Below are positions 25,303 to 38,390 of a stretch of DNA of 64,000 nucleotides, one piece after another. Every line of letters begins with the position of its first letter. Positions within the stretch are counted from its first letter, which is position 1. A program made the position numbers and the translations under genes. The DNA is from Saccharolobus caldissimus (GTDB taxonomy: Archaea; Thermoproteota; Thermoprotei_A; Sulfolobales; Sulfolobaceae), in the NCBI RefSeq assembly GCF_020886315.1, contig NZ_AP025226.1, positions 1,576,001 to 1,640,000 of the forward strand. Reading direction: 5' to 3'. The notes under the pieces were generated by a model that saw only the letters and a list, made by a program, of their open reading frames with translations, was not told where the DNA came from and did no database searches.

Positions 25303-25493
25303 AATTATAATTATTGTTTATTGGAATTTAAATATGATGTCAATTTTATTGAATTAATTCAGAATTCTTCATTCAAAATAATTAAATTATACACAAATAT
25401 ACGTATTTATGTTAAAGAATTATTCAATCCTTCTCTGCATGCTACAAATAACTATAGAAGCATTTCATTTTACAATCTTTTAACTACCGATTT

Positions 25494-26987
25494 TCAGTCT
25501 AATATAATTTCTAAAAGCTTTCTCTTATTATCACCTAATAACCAACTAATATCCCTCTTTGGATCTTCTAATTCTTTAGCTTCAAATCCATATCCTAAAG
25601 CAACCTTCCAAGGAGTTGTTAATGGTAAAAGCCAGTCTGCATTTAAATTATACCTAGCTAAGGACTTATATCCCCTATTGTTAATCACTAAAACCTTCAT
25701 TACAGTATTATATCTGACAGAACTCCATAGGGCTTGAGGAGAGTAGTTAAAACTACCATCTCCTATAATCGCTAAAACTTTCCTACCGCTTAAGCTATAT
25801 CCTACCCCTGCAGATAATCCCCAACCTAAAAGTCCAGATCTTGTAATATAAAGTGAAGATGGTTTTAGTCTAATATTCTTAATTAACAAATCCCTATGAG
25901 TAGGTGCCTCAGAGAATATTACGTAATTCTCTGCATAAGGCTTAATTTCCTTAAAAATATCGTTTAAAAACGTGTTTTCTACACTATCTAATCTTTCCTC
26001 TCTTTTAAATTCGAATCTTCTATTAATTTTCTCTGATAATTTAATTATAGCGTCTTTTGGATTGCAAACTACAGTACTCCAAGGTCTCCTTGTAGCTTCC
26101 TTATAATCAAACGTTATTTCTATTACATTCAATTTGCTTAAATCTACATCTGGAAATACAACATAATTTATCCATCCTCCTATAACTAAAATTAGATCAT
26201 ATTTTTCGAGCTCCTTTAATATATCTGAAGCCCTATATCTCGATAAAGATCCCATAAATAAGGGATGAGAGGAATCATAAGGTGAAATGCTCATATAAGG
26301 TTCATTATAAACGGGGACGTTAAGTTTCTCGGCAAACTTCATCAGCTCTTCATATGCGTTAAATATTCCTATTTCATAGCCTGCTACAATTGCCATGGAT
26401 TTAGCTTTATTTATCTCATTTAATATAAATTCTAATGACATATCATCACATAAACTACCTACGAAGTGTCTAGGAAATTGCAAATAATCTTTAACTTCTT
26501 TCTCTGCAACATCCAAAGGTAGCGATAATAACACTGGACCATATGGCGGAGTTATACTTTCCTTATATGCCCTTATAAATAACTTAATAGCCTCTTCTTC
26601 ATTCCTAATTTCGTATGCTGATTTAACAACCCCACTGGAAATTTTTATGAAATCTCCATAAAGTATAGGTTCATCTACCAATTTATTTGAATATTGCTGC
26701 CCTACAATGATAATTAATGGTATCCTACTTACATATGCCTCATAAATAAATGATATAGAATTAGTTAAACCAGGGGAGGAATGTAAGTTAACTACTTGAG
26801 GAGTTCTAGTAGCTAAATAGAATCCCTCAGCCATTCCCACTGAAATACCGTCATGTAAAGCTAAGTAATAAGTAAAGTCCTTAGGGATCTGCTTTAAAAA
26901 CGTTAATTCTGTGGTTCCAGGATTGCCGAATATTTGCCTTATTCCTAAACTTCTCATTATGTTAAAGAAACTTTCTCCTACTTTCAC
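25494..26987 (-). CDS. ThDP-dependent enzyme (benzoylformate decarboxylase / acetolactate synthase-like)
   Basis: About 497 residues in three ThDP-enzyme domains: the N-terminal domain with catalytic Glu in IFGNPGTTELTF, a central domain, and a C-terminal ThDP/Mg site IIGDGSFNYSPQALWS. It decarboxylates or condenses 2-oxoacids; the benzoylformate decarboxylase-type NPGTTE suggests an aromatic or branched 2-oxoacid. I choose the GTG at 26987 (reading MKVGESFFNIMRSLG), matching family starts. An in-frame ATG at 27050 adds 21 residues, but its first nine codons lie inside the inserted 27-kb element, so that extension cannot be ancestral. Confidence 0.85.
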   Translation of the reverse strand: MKVGESFFNIMRSLGIRQIFGNPGTTELTFLKQIPKDFTYYLALHDGISVGMAEGFYLATRTPQVVNLHSSPGLTNSISFIYEAYVSRIPLIIIVGQQYSNKLVDEPILYGDFIKISSGVVKSAYEIRNEEEAIKLFIRAYKESITPPYGPVLLSLPLDVAEKEVKDYLQFPRHFVGSLCDDMSLEFILNEINKAKSMAIVAGYEIGIFNAYEELMKFAEKLNVPVYNEPYMSISPYDSSHPLFMGSLSRYRASDILKELEKYDLILVIGGWINYVVFPDVDLSKLNVIEITFDYKEATRRPWSTVVCNPKDAIIKLSEKINRRFEFKREERLDSVENTFLNDIFKEIKPYAENYVIFSEAPTHRDLLIKNIRLKPSSLYITRSGLLGWGLSAGVGYSLSGRKVLAIIGDGSFNYSPQALWSSVRYNTVMKVLVINNRGYKSLARYNLNADWLLPLTTPWKVALGYGFEAKELEDPKRDISWLLGDNKRKLLEIILD

Positions 26988-27026
26988 AAATGAAAAAATA
27001 TTGGAACTTGTTATTGAGCTTTGCGG

Positions 27027-27317
27027 GGTCAGACTTTCATAGAGTTTCATGATATTTCATATCAACCCTCGTCCTCATTCCCCTTATTTTACTCCCCGTG
27101 CCGTCTACGGGAGCGGTAGTCAAACCACTCCCTTCGAGGACATGGGGAGTTTCATTGGGTGCCTTCCTCCACCTCACATTGCTCATCGACTTCATAGTGG
27201 CACCCTCTAGGTAATTTTTGTAAGTAAAGCTTATAAAATTTCATGAAAAGATAGTTAGGAATGTTAAATGATATCAGATAATATAAACTTTACGGTTTAT
27301 AGGAAACTGTTATCAAC
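27027..27317. mobile_element. non-autonomous IS607-family derivative (MITE-like)
   Basis: Both ends match the complete IS607 element at 14443-16356: the left end shares GGTxxGxCTTCATAG, TTTCATRATATTT and ATATCAAYCCTC, the right end ATAATATAAAYTTTACGG and GGAAACTGTTRTCAACGG. GG flanks each side and about 291 bp lie between, with no recombinase or TnpB gene. Internal stems include GGGTGCC/GGCACCC (27157-27163 with 27199-27205). GTCCTC/GAGGAC (27071, 27136) and CCCC/GGGG (27080, 27144) are arranged so that they would form a pseudoknot. It could be mobilised in trans by the full element's recombinase. Confidence 0.75.
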
Positions 27318-27720
27318 GGCAACTATAATTTTGAAAGTATCTAGTATTTTTTCATATGATTAAAATCTTAACTCAAAATATTATGAAAGATAAATTTATC
27401 TAAGTTATATTTCAGATAATTTTTACTAAATAAATAATTAGCTTATCCCTCCCTCTTCAATACAATCATAGTGTAGTCAGTTAGGTATAAATTTTGCCTT
27501 AAATTAGTAAGGCATTATAGAATCTAGGTACTCGATAAGAGAACCTCCCTCCAGCCAATAATTTGTAACTAAGTGAAGATGTTTTTAATACTATTATGTA
27601 AAAAAAGAATCCCTTGTTGATAAATAATAGATATTAAGAAAAATGAATACTATAATTATCATAAATAGTCTAAATACATAAAGCTGCTCAGCTATAATAA
27701 TTAAAAAGATTAAAAATAAA
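27318..27720. other. 403-bp intergenic region
   Basis: This contains copy 2 of the ~100-nt dispersed repeat (27481-27580), within which GCCTTAAATTAGTAAGGC forms a small stem. No gene was seen; both neighbouring genes are on the minus strand. Confidence 0.4.
27481..27580 (+). repeat. diverged dispersed repeat, copy 2
   Basis: Partner of 4261-4360, in the same orientation. This copy has a better preserved short stem (GCCTT/AAGGC) and the same ending ATTTGTAACTAAGTGAA. Confidence 0.45.
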
Positions 27721-30520
<2,800 letters not shown>

Positions 30521-31053
30521 GAGGTATCAGTATATAATTATAGTTTCTAGGGTAAATAAGAGTATCCCTACTAAAAATATGAACTTACTTCCTAATGTTT
30601 AAAAACTATAGTAATGGTGTATAATATATTATATAAATTTAAAGGAATTCTAAAAAATTGTATACCATAAGTTAGGCAAATTTTTTGATGAATATAAATG
30701 TTACTATCTTATAACCGTTAAAATTATTCAAAGATTATAACTCACATCGATAATTATAAAATCTTTCAACGTCAGTAATTATAATTTTCGTGAAAGTAAT
30801 CACTTACAAAGATTAGTATAAATGATTATAATATGATAGGTTATTTAAATGAGATTTGAAAAATTAGATAAAAAAGATTGTATAGTGATATTATCCGTAA
30901 TAAGTTACAAATCTTCTTAAGAGGAAAATAATTATTATAGATAATTTTAAAATTATAATCTGATTTTTGTATAAATTGTCCTATTTTTTCTGTCAATTTG
31001 TACATATTAGCAAACAATATCCTTAAATTCTTTGTATCTAATAATTAACTAAC
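30521..31053. other. 533-bp intergenic region
   Basis: This AT-rich spacer lies between the divergently oriented oxidoreductase operon and a small hypothetical gene. No frame, hairpin or repeat of note was found. Confidence 0.4.
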
Positions 31054-31302
31054 ATGAGTTTAGTTATAGTGAAATTTGAAGACGATCATACTTTTTATAC
31101 AATAAGCGACAACGGTCTTATATCTAAGACAAATCCTAACAAATATGACATACTCGTCGTTAAGAAAATTGATAAGGACAAAGTTTACAATGCAATTAAG
31201 GAAGGGTATAAAATATTTGAATGTAATGAGTCAAAGGAGGAATGCCTAATAAAAGTATTAAATAAAATATTTCCCTATTGTAAGACTTGTAAGTTTTCAT
31301 AG
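31054..31302 (+). CDS. small hypothetical protein with C-terminal CxxC
   Basis: This 82-residue soluble protein begins with a beta-hairpin-like segment (LVIVKFEDDHTFYTISDNGLI) and ends in FPYCKTCKFS. A further two Cys (FECNESKEEC) could complete a metal site with the terminal C-x2-C. I do not recognise the family. It is followed after about 130 bp by an acetyltransferase on the same strand, with its own promoter likely. Confidence 0.5.
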   Translation: MSLVIVKFEDDHTFYTISDNGLISKTNPNKYDILVVKKIDKDKVYNAIKEGYKIFECNESKEECLIKVLNKIFPYCKTCKFS

Positions 31303-31364
31303 GTTATTAATTAAAAACTTTTCATTTAATGATGATTTCTTCATAACATATTTCATATTTATAA

Positions 31365-31901
<537 letters not shown>

Positions 31902-32399
31902 TTTATATTTATGTTATTAATTTTGTTATTTATATATTATAAAAATATAAATTAAATACAAGGTTATTGTTCTCGCGAAATATGTTAAAATTAGGAAAAT
32001 TATCATCAACTCCTTCCTGTATAGTGAGTTATGATTATGATTTAGTATTAAACAAGCTTAAATTCTCTTATATATTATATTTAATTAAGATTAAATGCAT
32101 ATAGAGCTAAAAACTGTACTATAATAATTTAACTAAACAGTTTTTTAACATATATATGATTAGTGAAAATATATCAATTTATGTTGATGATAGCTATATA
32201 GTATTTGACCAATACATAGAGCTTATTCGATATATTTATCTATTTTACGCCAATAATTTTAAAAGCATTCAATCAAAAATTGACAAATATTATATCATAT
32301 CAAAAATAATATGATACAATAGATTTTATAAAAATTAACATCAATTAAAAACGTAGAACGGGATTAAAAAATGCTTCATTATTATACTGATAAAAATCA
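31902..32399. other. 498-bp intergenic region
   Basis: This is AT-rich. It contains a possible 52-codon frame at 32156-32314 and an inverted repeat at 32293-32316 (TATCATAT, 8-nt spacer, ATATGATA). Nothing else is recognised. Confidence 0.35.
32156..32314 (+). CDS. possible small protein, 52 residues
   Basis: An ATG-to-TGA frame reads MISENISIYVDDSYIVFDQY and continues as an aromatic- and Ile-rich sequence, with its stop codon inside an inverted repeat. The composition is what AT-rich DNA gives by chance, and no ribosome-binding site is seen. Listed only because it is the longest open stretch in this gap. Confidence 0.2.
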   Translation: MISENISIYVDDSYIVFDQYIELIRYIYLFYANNFKSIQSKIDKYYIISKII

Positions 32400-33269
32400 C
32401 TACTTTTTGTTAATGTTTTTTACGAACCTAAGATAAGGCTTCAGTACATAGTCCCAGAACAGAGCTCCAAGTATGCCCCCTATAAAATCTGGAATACCAT
32501 AAACATAGAAGTACTCTCCCCTAAAGTTAAATGCACCAGTTCTATAACCGAATAGATATAAAGCAAGCATAGGTCCCCAACTTCTAGCCTCATTTATCAT
32601 CCCTCCCGTTAACTGAGCTTCGAAAAGTAAGAAGGGCATTACATATCCAATACCTATAGCCCACGGAGCTAATGACTGGCTATAAAAGGGTGAATCTGGA
32701 TCCGTAACTGCTAATACTATTAGCAGTAATAAAAAGGTCATTAATGCTTCAGCAAAGGCTCCCTTCCATAAGGGAAATACTTGATTTACTTGAGAGTATA
32801 AAATACCTGCACCACTAACGTTAGGTAAATATTTTTTAGGCCAGTATTGAGGCCAAAAACCGGGCTCAGGATATTGAGTAAAGAAAGCCGCTCCTATATT
32901 AGCGTATAGAAAAGGTGGAGGATCTATTCTGGTTATTACACCTCCCCACCATGCCAATAACACCCCTGCAGCTGCAGCAGCCCCTAAAATCTGGAAAACG
33001 ATGTAAGGAATTACATCAACCCACTTAATACGCTTAGTTACAGCAAACGCTAATGTTACATTAGGGTTTATATGAGCTCCACTAATGGGACCAACAGCAT
33101 AAATCGCTAACACTACTCCAAATCCCCAGCTTACCATAATAAATCCGAAACTGGGTTGGCTAGTTAGGGTTGAGGCTACTACAGCACCGTCTCCGAATAG
33201 TATTAGTATGAAAGTTCCTACAAATTCAGCGAAATATCTCCATAAAGAGCCCTTCAAAACCACAGACAA
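32400..33269 (-). CDS. glpF: MIP-family glycerol facilitator / aquaglyceroporin
   Basis: 289 residues with six transmembrane helices and two half-helix loops. The usual NPA motifs are altered: the first reads SGAHINPNVTLAF (NPN) and the second GGMINEARSWGP (NEA in place of NPA). It starts at a TTG directly after the glpK stop, with GGAGGTGA at the end of glpK as ribosome-binding site, so translation is coupled. Position in a glycerol operon supports glycerol uptake. The long loop between helices 3 and 4 is larger than in E. coli GlpF. Confidence 0.88.
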   Translation of the reverse strand: MSVVLKGSLWRYFAEFVGTFILILFGDGAVVASTLTSQPSFGFIMVSWGFGVVLAIYAVGPISGAHINPNVTLAFAVTKRIKWVDVIPYIVFQILGAAAAAGVLLAWWGGVITRIDPPPFLYANIGAAFFTQYPEPGFWPQYWPKKYLPNVSGAGILYSQVNQVFPLWKGAFAEALMTFLLLLIVLAVTDPDSPFYSQSLAPWAIGIGYVMPFLLFEAQLTGGMINEARSWGPMLALYLFGYRTGAFNFRGEYFYVYGIPDFIGGILGALFWDYVLKPYLRFVKNINKK

Positions 33270-34775
33270 TTAAACTTCACCTCCTATAACTTTAGCCCAT
33301 CCCATAGCTCTCTTTACAGCCTCCTTCCACCCAGAGTACAATGCCCTCCTTTTCTCCTCACTCATACTTGGAATGAACTCCTTATCAACCTTCCATATAC
33401 TCCTTAACTCCTCTAAAGAGTTCCATAAGCCTACACTTAAACCAGCTAACATCGCAACTCCCATAGAAGTAGTTTCCATAACTTTAGGTCTGATTACCTT
33501 AATACCTAATATATCAGCCTGGAATTGCATTAAAAGGTTATCCTTAGCTGCACCTCCATCAACCTTAAGCGAATTTATACTTATGCCAGATTCCTTTTGC
33601 ATCACCTCAATTACATCTCTAGTTTGATAGGCTATTGATTCTAAAATAGCCCTAGCTATATGAGCTTTAGTAGTTCCTCTAGTTATGCCTATTATGAGGC
33701 CTCTAGCATAGGGATCCCAGTAAGGAGCTCCTAATCCAACAAAAGCTGGAACGAAATAGACACCGCCGTTATCTTCCACACTTGAGGCTAAAGGTTCAAT
33801 CTCATCTGAAACGTCTATTGCCCTTAAGCCGTCCCTAAACCATTGGACAGCTGCACCAGTTATGAATATACTCCCCTCTAATGCATACGTTACCTTATTC
33901 TTCTCAAGACCCCAGGCTATTGTAGTTAAGAGGTTTTCTGATCGTATTGGGTTATTCCCTATATTCATTAAAATGAAACTACCGGTACCATAAGTAGCTT
34001 TTATCTCACCTACGTTAAACGCTACTTGACCGAATAAAGCTGCTTGTTGGTCTCCTGCGTCCCCAGATATAGGTATTAAGTTTCCTAACGCCTCACTGTA
34101 ACCGTAAATTTCACTTGATGGTTTAACCTCTGGCAATATAGATTCGGGTATTTTCAGAAGTTCTAAGATTTCTCTATCCCATTCCAATTTATTTATATTA
34201 AAAAGCATTGTTCTAGAAGCGTTAGAGTAATCAGTTACATGAGCTTTTCCGTTCGTAAGCCTCCAGATTAAATAAGTATCTATAGTCCCGAACTTAATTT
34301 CTCCTCTTTCTGCTTTCTCCCTAACATTGGGCACATTATCAAGTATCCACTTTATCTTAGATGCACTAAAGTAAGGGTCTGGAACTAACCCAGTTTTATC
34401 CTTTATCATTTTAAAGTAATTTGCTTTTAACCAGTCCGTTATAGGAGAAGTTCTTCTATCTTGCCATACAATTGCATTGTAAACCGGATTGCCACTTTTA
34501 GCATCCCATAATATCGTTGTCTCCCTTTGGTTTGTTATCCCTATTGCTACTATTTGTTTAGTGTCTATTTTACTTATAGCCTTCTTTACGGCTAATATTT
34601 GAGCTTCCCATATTTCCTCTGGATTATGTTCCACATAGCCAGGTTGAGGGTAGTGTTGCGGGAATTCATATTGCCCTATATTTACTATGTTTAAATCACT
34701 ATCGAAGAGTATAGCCCTAGCACTTGTGGTACCCTCATCTAGGGCTAAAACAAACTTATCTGACATAGTATTCAT
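33270..34775 (-). CDS. glpK: glycerol kinase
   Basis: This 501-residue FGGY-family kinase phosphorylates glycerol to sn-glycerol 3-phosphate. Motifs: the ATP phosphate loop [15 protein letters not shown] near residue 10, [16 protein letters not shown] (glycerol site), [14 protein letters not shown] with catalytic Asp, and [10 protein letters not shown]. It has the full family length. It is the first gene of glpK-glpF and divergent from the glycerol-3-phosphate dehydrogenase. The start could be either ATG at 34775 or ATG at 34766; a TATA-like TTTAAATAT near 34795 fits a very short leader. Confidence 0.95.
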   Translation of the reverse strand: MNTMSDKFVLALDEGTTSARAILFDSDLNIVNIGQYEFPQHYPQPGYVEHNPEEIWEAQILAVKKAISKIDTKQIVAIGITNQRETTILWDAKSGNPVYNAIVWQDRRTSPITDWLKANYFKMIKDKTGLVPDPYFSASKIKWILDNVPNVREKAERGEIKFGTIDTYLIWRLTNGKAHVTDYSNASRTMLFNINKLEWDREILELLKIPESILPEVKPSSEIYGYSEALGNLIPISGDAGDQQAALFGQVAFNVGEIKATYGTGSFILMNIGNNPIRSENLLTTIAWGLEKNKVTYALEGSIFITGAAVQWFRDGLRAIDVSDEIEPLASSVEDNGGVYFVPAFVGLGAPYWDPYARGLIIGITRGTTKAHIARAILESIAYQTRDVIEVMQKESGISINSLKVDGGAAKDNLLMQFQADILGIKVIRPKVMETTSMGVAMLAGLSVGLWNSLEELRSIWKVDKEFIPSMSEEKRRALYSGWKEAVKRAMGWAKVIGGEV

Positions 34776-34874
34776 TATTTATGTATACATATATTTAAAT
34801 TTTAATACTTAATTGTGAAGTTAGGTTTATAAAGATGATGCAATGCATTCTCTATAAATAAAATTTAGGATAAC

Positions 34875-34885
34875 ATTTAATAAAT
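34875..34885 (+). promoter_or_regulatory. TATA box of the glycerol-3-phosphate dehydrogenase gene
   Basis: ATTTAATAAAT is centred 25 bases before the ATG at 34905, so the transcript is probably leaderless. Confidence 0.5.
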
Positions 34886-34904
34886 ATCAGTCAGATGTAA
34901 TCCT

Positions 34905-36197
34905 ATGAAAATGAGAACTACAGTGGTAGTAATTGGAGGAGGAGCTAACGGCTTATTTACCACATTGGATCTAGCTCTAAGGGGTATTAACGTAACTTTA
35001 ATAGAGAAGGGTGACATAGGCTCGGGGACCTCGGGTAAATTTCACGGTTTACTTCACAGTGGTGCGAGATATGCCGTAACGGATCCAGAAGCTGCCAAAG
35101 AATGCATACAAGAGAATAAGATAATAAGTAGAATAGCACCTCATGCTGTAAAAGACACTGGCGGTTTATTTTTAGGAATTATGAAATCGGACTTAGAGTT
35201 CTATGAGAGATTCATCTCATCGTTAGATAAAATAGGAATAGAGCATAGAACTCTATCACCCGAGGAGGTAATAGGAATGGAACCATACGTTAATAGAAAC
35301 GTTAAGATCGGAATCTGGGTACCGGATAAGGTAGTATTGGGATATGATCTCTTAGCGAGTGTAGCTATCACTGCATCATTAAACGGGGCTAGAATAATGA
35401 CTTATAATGAGGTCATAGATTTTATAAGGGATAATAAAAGTGTTAAGGGAGTAAGAGTAGTTGATAAGATAAGTAATCAGATTATAGATATAGAAGCTGA
35501 CTTAATAGTAAATGCAGCAGGTCCTTGGGCTTTTAAGATAATTAAAATGGCTGGATTGAAGGAAATTCCGATACTCCCTACTGCTGGGATCATGGTAGTA
35601 TTTGGTAACAAGTTTAATAACATGGTCTTAAACAGATTGAGACCACCTTCAGATGGTGACATAATAGTACCGTATTTCGACTCCTCAATCTTAGGTACTA
35701 CAGCTACGATAATTGAAGATCCGGACAACTTTCAGATATCTGAAGAAGATGTAAATATGCTTATTAATGAAGGGGCCTATATGATACCGAAATTAAAGGA
35801 AATGAAGCCCATTAGGGCTTATGCTTCAGTAAGACCTCTAATGAAAACTGCTGAATCCGGTAGGGAGGCCACTAGGGATTTCACGATAATAGATCACGAA
35901 AAGGAGGGATTAGAGGGGTTAATATCAATAATTGGGGGGAAATTCACTACTTCAAGATTAGTAGGGGAGAAGGTCTCGGATATGATATCAGATAAGTTGG
36001 GGATAAAAAGTGAAAGTAAGACCAGTAAGATTAAGCTAATTTCGCCGTCAGATTTAGAAATTGAAAGATACTTTGACGAACTGAAACTTCCAAAAGTACT
36101 TCTGAAAAACGTTTTAGAGAGAAGGGGAACATTAGACGAAGAGAGATACTCGACATCATTATACATACTCCTATCGTTAATTGCTAGGGGGAGATAA
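34905..36197 (+). CDS. FAD-dependent glycerol-3-phosphate dehydrogenase, C-terminally short
   Basis: This 430-residue enzyme oxidises glycerol 3-phosphate to dihydroxyacetone phosphate. The FAD site is VVVIGGGANGLFTTLDLALRG near residue 5, followed by GSGTSGKFHGLLHSGARYA and, later, IIGGKFTTSRLVGE. It lacks most of the C-terminal domain found in GlpA/GlpD (about 500-560 residues). There is no membrane helix. The gene ends 3 bp before a CoxG-like gene; in S. acidocaldarius I recall such a CoxG-like protein acting as the membrane anchor of a shortened enzyme. Electrons would enter the quinone pool. Confidence 0.9.
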   Translation: MKMRTTVVVIGGGANGLFTTLDLALRGINVTLIEKGDIGSGTSGKFHGLLHSGARYAVTDPEAAKECIQENKIISRIAPHAVKDTGGLFLGIMKSDLEFYERFISSLDKIGIEHRTLSPEEVIGMEPYVNRNVKIGIWVPDKVVLGYDLLASVAITASLNGARIMTYNEVIDFIRDNKSVKGVRVVDKISNQIIDIEADLIVNAAGPWAFKIIKMAGLKEIPILPTAGIMVVFGNKFNNMVLNRLRPPSDGDIIVPYFDSSILGTTATIIEDPDNFQISEEDVNMLINEGAYMIPKLKEMKPIRAYASVRPLMKTAESGREATRDFTIIDHEKEGLEGLISIIGGKFTTSRLVGEKVSDMISDKLGIKSESKTSKIKLISPSDLEIERYFDELKLPKVLLKNVLERRGTLDEERYSTSLYILLSLIARGR

Positions 36198-36200
36198 GAA

Positions 36201-36647
36201 ATGGAACTTAAGGGAGAGTTAGAACTTAAGAGAAATATTAATTATGTAAAGGAATTCCTATTAGATCCTAAGAAGTTCACTGAATGCCTCCCAGGATTAC
36301 AGAATTACGAAGTAGAAGGTAATAATTTCAAGGCAATCTTTAAGCTTGACGTATCCCAGCTTAGAATCCCGCATATTTCAACATTAACTGCTAATATTAA
36401 CGCTGTAATTATGGATGAAGGTAATAAAATTGAAGTAGTAGGCAACGGGAGGTCTGCAGGCATAGGAATAAAGATTAGCATCCTAATGGAATTAATTGAA
36501 GCTGGAGTAACTGTTAAGCTATCATGGAAGGCTAAAATAGACTTAGGTATGCTAATGAGGTTAATTGGTGAGGAAAGCGTAAGGAAAATAGCTGATGTTA
36601 ACGTTAATTATATAATTAATTGCATCTCCACGAAAATGGGAAATTAG
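36201..36647 (+). CDS. CoxG-like SRPBCC protein
   Basis: This 148-residue protein belongs to the CoxG/START-like family: EFLLDPKKFTECLPGLQNYEV is the conserved beginning and a long C-terminal helix follows. It has no signal or membrane helix. It is co-transcribed with glycerol-3-phosphate dehydrogenase (3-bp gap), so it likely tethers or stabilises that enzyme at the membrane rather than serving CO dehydrogenase, for which no gene is present. Its stop overlaps the convergent acyl-CoA synthetase by 4 bp. Confidence 0.78.
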   Translation: MELKGELELKRNINYVKEFLLDPKKFTECLPGLQNYEVEGNNFKAIFKLDVSQLRIPHISTLTANINAVIMDEGNKIEVVGNGRSAGIGIKISILMELIEAGVTVKLSWKAKIDLGMLMRLIGEESVRKIADVNVNYIINCISTKMGN

Positions 36648-38305
36648 CTCTTCACTTTCTCCCTTTCTTGAAGAACTCTCCAAAGTATTTTACCCGATCC
36701 ACTTTTAGGTAAGGAATCCACAAACTCTATTATCCTAGGATATTCATAAGCACTCATATGTTGCTTACACCATTCTCTAATTTCCTCTGGAGTTATCTTA
36801 CCCTTATATTCTGGCCTTAATACGATATAAGCTTTTACCTCCTCACCTACTCTAGGATCTGGAGTTGCAACCACACAAGCCTCTAATACTGCTGGGTGTT
36901 GATATAATTTATTTTCTACTTTAGTAGGCCAAACTTTATACCCTGCCCTATTAATCATCCTCTTTATTCTATCTACTATAAAGAAATATCCCTCCTCATC
37001 CATATATCCTAAATCTCCAGTTCTAAAGTATTCCATACCATTTATAGTAATGAATGATTTCCTAGTTTCCTCCTCCTTATTCCAATAACCTTTAAACAGA
37101 CTAGGGCATCTAACTACTATTTCCCCTTCTTTATTTGGCGGAAGCACTTCCCCCGTGGAAGGATCTATAATTAAAGCATCTACTCCGAAATGAGGTATCC
37201 CTAAACATTGAGGTTTAGGTCTATCCGGTGGATTTACGTGAGTTTGAGACATTGTTTCTGTTAAACCATAACCTTCTATATAATCAAGCCCAGTTAGTTC
37301 CTTAAGTTTTTTGGCAACAGCTTCAGGCATTGCTGCACCACCTCCTCCTACTAACATTAATGAACTAAGATTTCTCTTCTCAATACCAGGTAATGCTAAT
37401 AAATCTATAACCATTGTAGCTATATTTGTCCAATGGGTCACCTTATATTTCTCTATAGCATCCACTGCAGCTTCCCTATCCCAAATTGACATTAACACCA
37501 TTGTGGCTCCAGCGTATAGGGGCGCGTTTAAACTATGGACGAAACCGGTAACATGGAATATGGGCAACGATGTCAAAACTATTGAGGAAGGAGTTAACAT
37601 ATTCCATATTACGGAGCCTAAAACAGTAGGCCATATTGTAGAATGAGTATGAATACACCCCTTGGGAAATCCAGTAGTTCCAGAGGTATATGGTATTACC
37701 GCTATATCATCTGGAGTAACTTCAATTGCAGGAGGAGATTGCTTGTATGAAATAGCCTCATTCCATTTTATTACGTCACCTTCAATTTCTGGTTCTTTTT
37801 GCATTAATGGGTGAATTCTTATTTCAGGAATAGATGGCAAATAGTCTTTAAACTTTCCCGCTATTATAAACTTTACATTCGTGTTTTCCTTAGCCTTAAT
37901 TACCTTCGGCAAATATGAGGATAGGGTTACTACTCCTATAGACCCAGAATCTCTAAGTATATAATTTAGCTCATCGTCTGCTATTAAGGGATTAATAGGA
38001 ACTAAAATTGCATTAGCCCTTAGTATACCGAAATAAGCTATTATCCATTGAACGGAATTAGGCATGAAAACTGCAATCCTATCCCCCTTTCTTACTCCTA
38101 GTTCGTTTACAAGAAATGAAGAGAACCTAATAATACTTTCTAATAAATCTCTATAACTAATTTTGTTACCGTAATATATCACAGCGGTTTTATCTGGGTA
38201 TCTCCTTGCAGAAGTTTCTATGATGTCAGTTAACGGTACCTTAGGATAATCAAGAGTCTTTGGAAGTCTGGATGGCCAATATTTAAACCAAGGTCTCTCC
38301 ATCAT
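36644..38305 (-). CDS. AMP-dependent acyl-CoA synthetase
   Basis: This 553-residue long-chain-type fatty acid-CoA ligase has P-loop IPYTSGTTGFPKGCIHTH near residue 205, YGLTETMSQTH, TGDLGYMDEEGYFFIVDRIKRM and the C-terminal lysine in PKSGSGKILWR. It marks the left edge of the fatty-acid degradation region. It is divergent from the lactonase gene, with only 85 bp between them. Two Met precede a typical start. The substrate is probably a medium or long fatty acid. Confidence 0.92.
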   Translation of the reverse strand: MMERPWFKYWPSRLPKTLDYPKVPLTDIIETSARRYPDKTAVIYYGNKISYRDLLESIIRFSSFLVNELGVRKGDRIAVFMPNSVQWIIAYFGILRANAILVPINPLIADDELNYILRDSGSIGVVTLSSYLPKVIKAKENTNVKFIIAGKFKDYLPSIPEIRIHPLMQKEPEIEGDVIKWNEAISYKQSPPAIEVTPDDIAVIPYTSGTTGFPKGCIHTHSTIWPTVLGSVIWNMLTPSSIVLTSLPIFHVTGFVHSLNAPLYAGATMVLMSIWDREAAVDAIEKYKVTHWTNIATMVIDLLALPGIEKRNLSSLMLVGGGGAAMPEAVAKKLKELTGLDYIEGYGLTETMSQTHVNPPDRPKPQCLGIPHFGVDALIIDPSTGEVLPPNKEGEIVVRCPSLFKGYWNKEEETRKSFITINGMEYFRTGDLGYMDEEGYFFIVDRIKRMINRAGYKVWPTKVENKLYQHPAVLEACVVATPDPRVGEEVKAYIVLRPEYKGKITPEEIREWCKQHMSAYEYPRIIEFVDSLPKSGSGKILWRVLQEREKVKS

Positions 38306-38390
38306 AATATATTTCGGGTTTTGCGTTAATAAATATTACATTTAGCTTCAAGAGAAAGGTTTATTTTTTATTAAATGATAAAAAACAATT

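Noticed and set aside
32170-32190. TGATGA motif as C box of a small RNA
   Set aside because: No D box or second box pair nearby; it lies in AT-rich sequence where such hexamers are expected.
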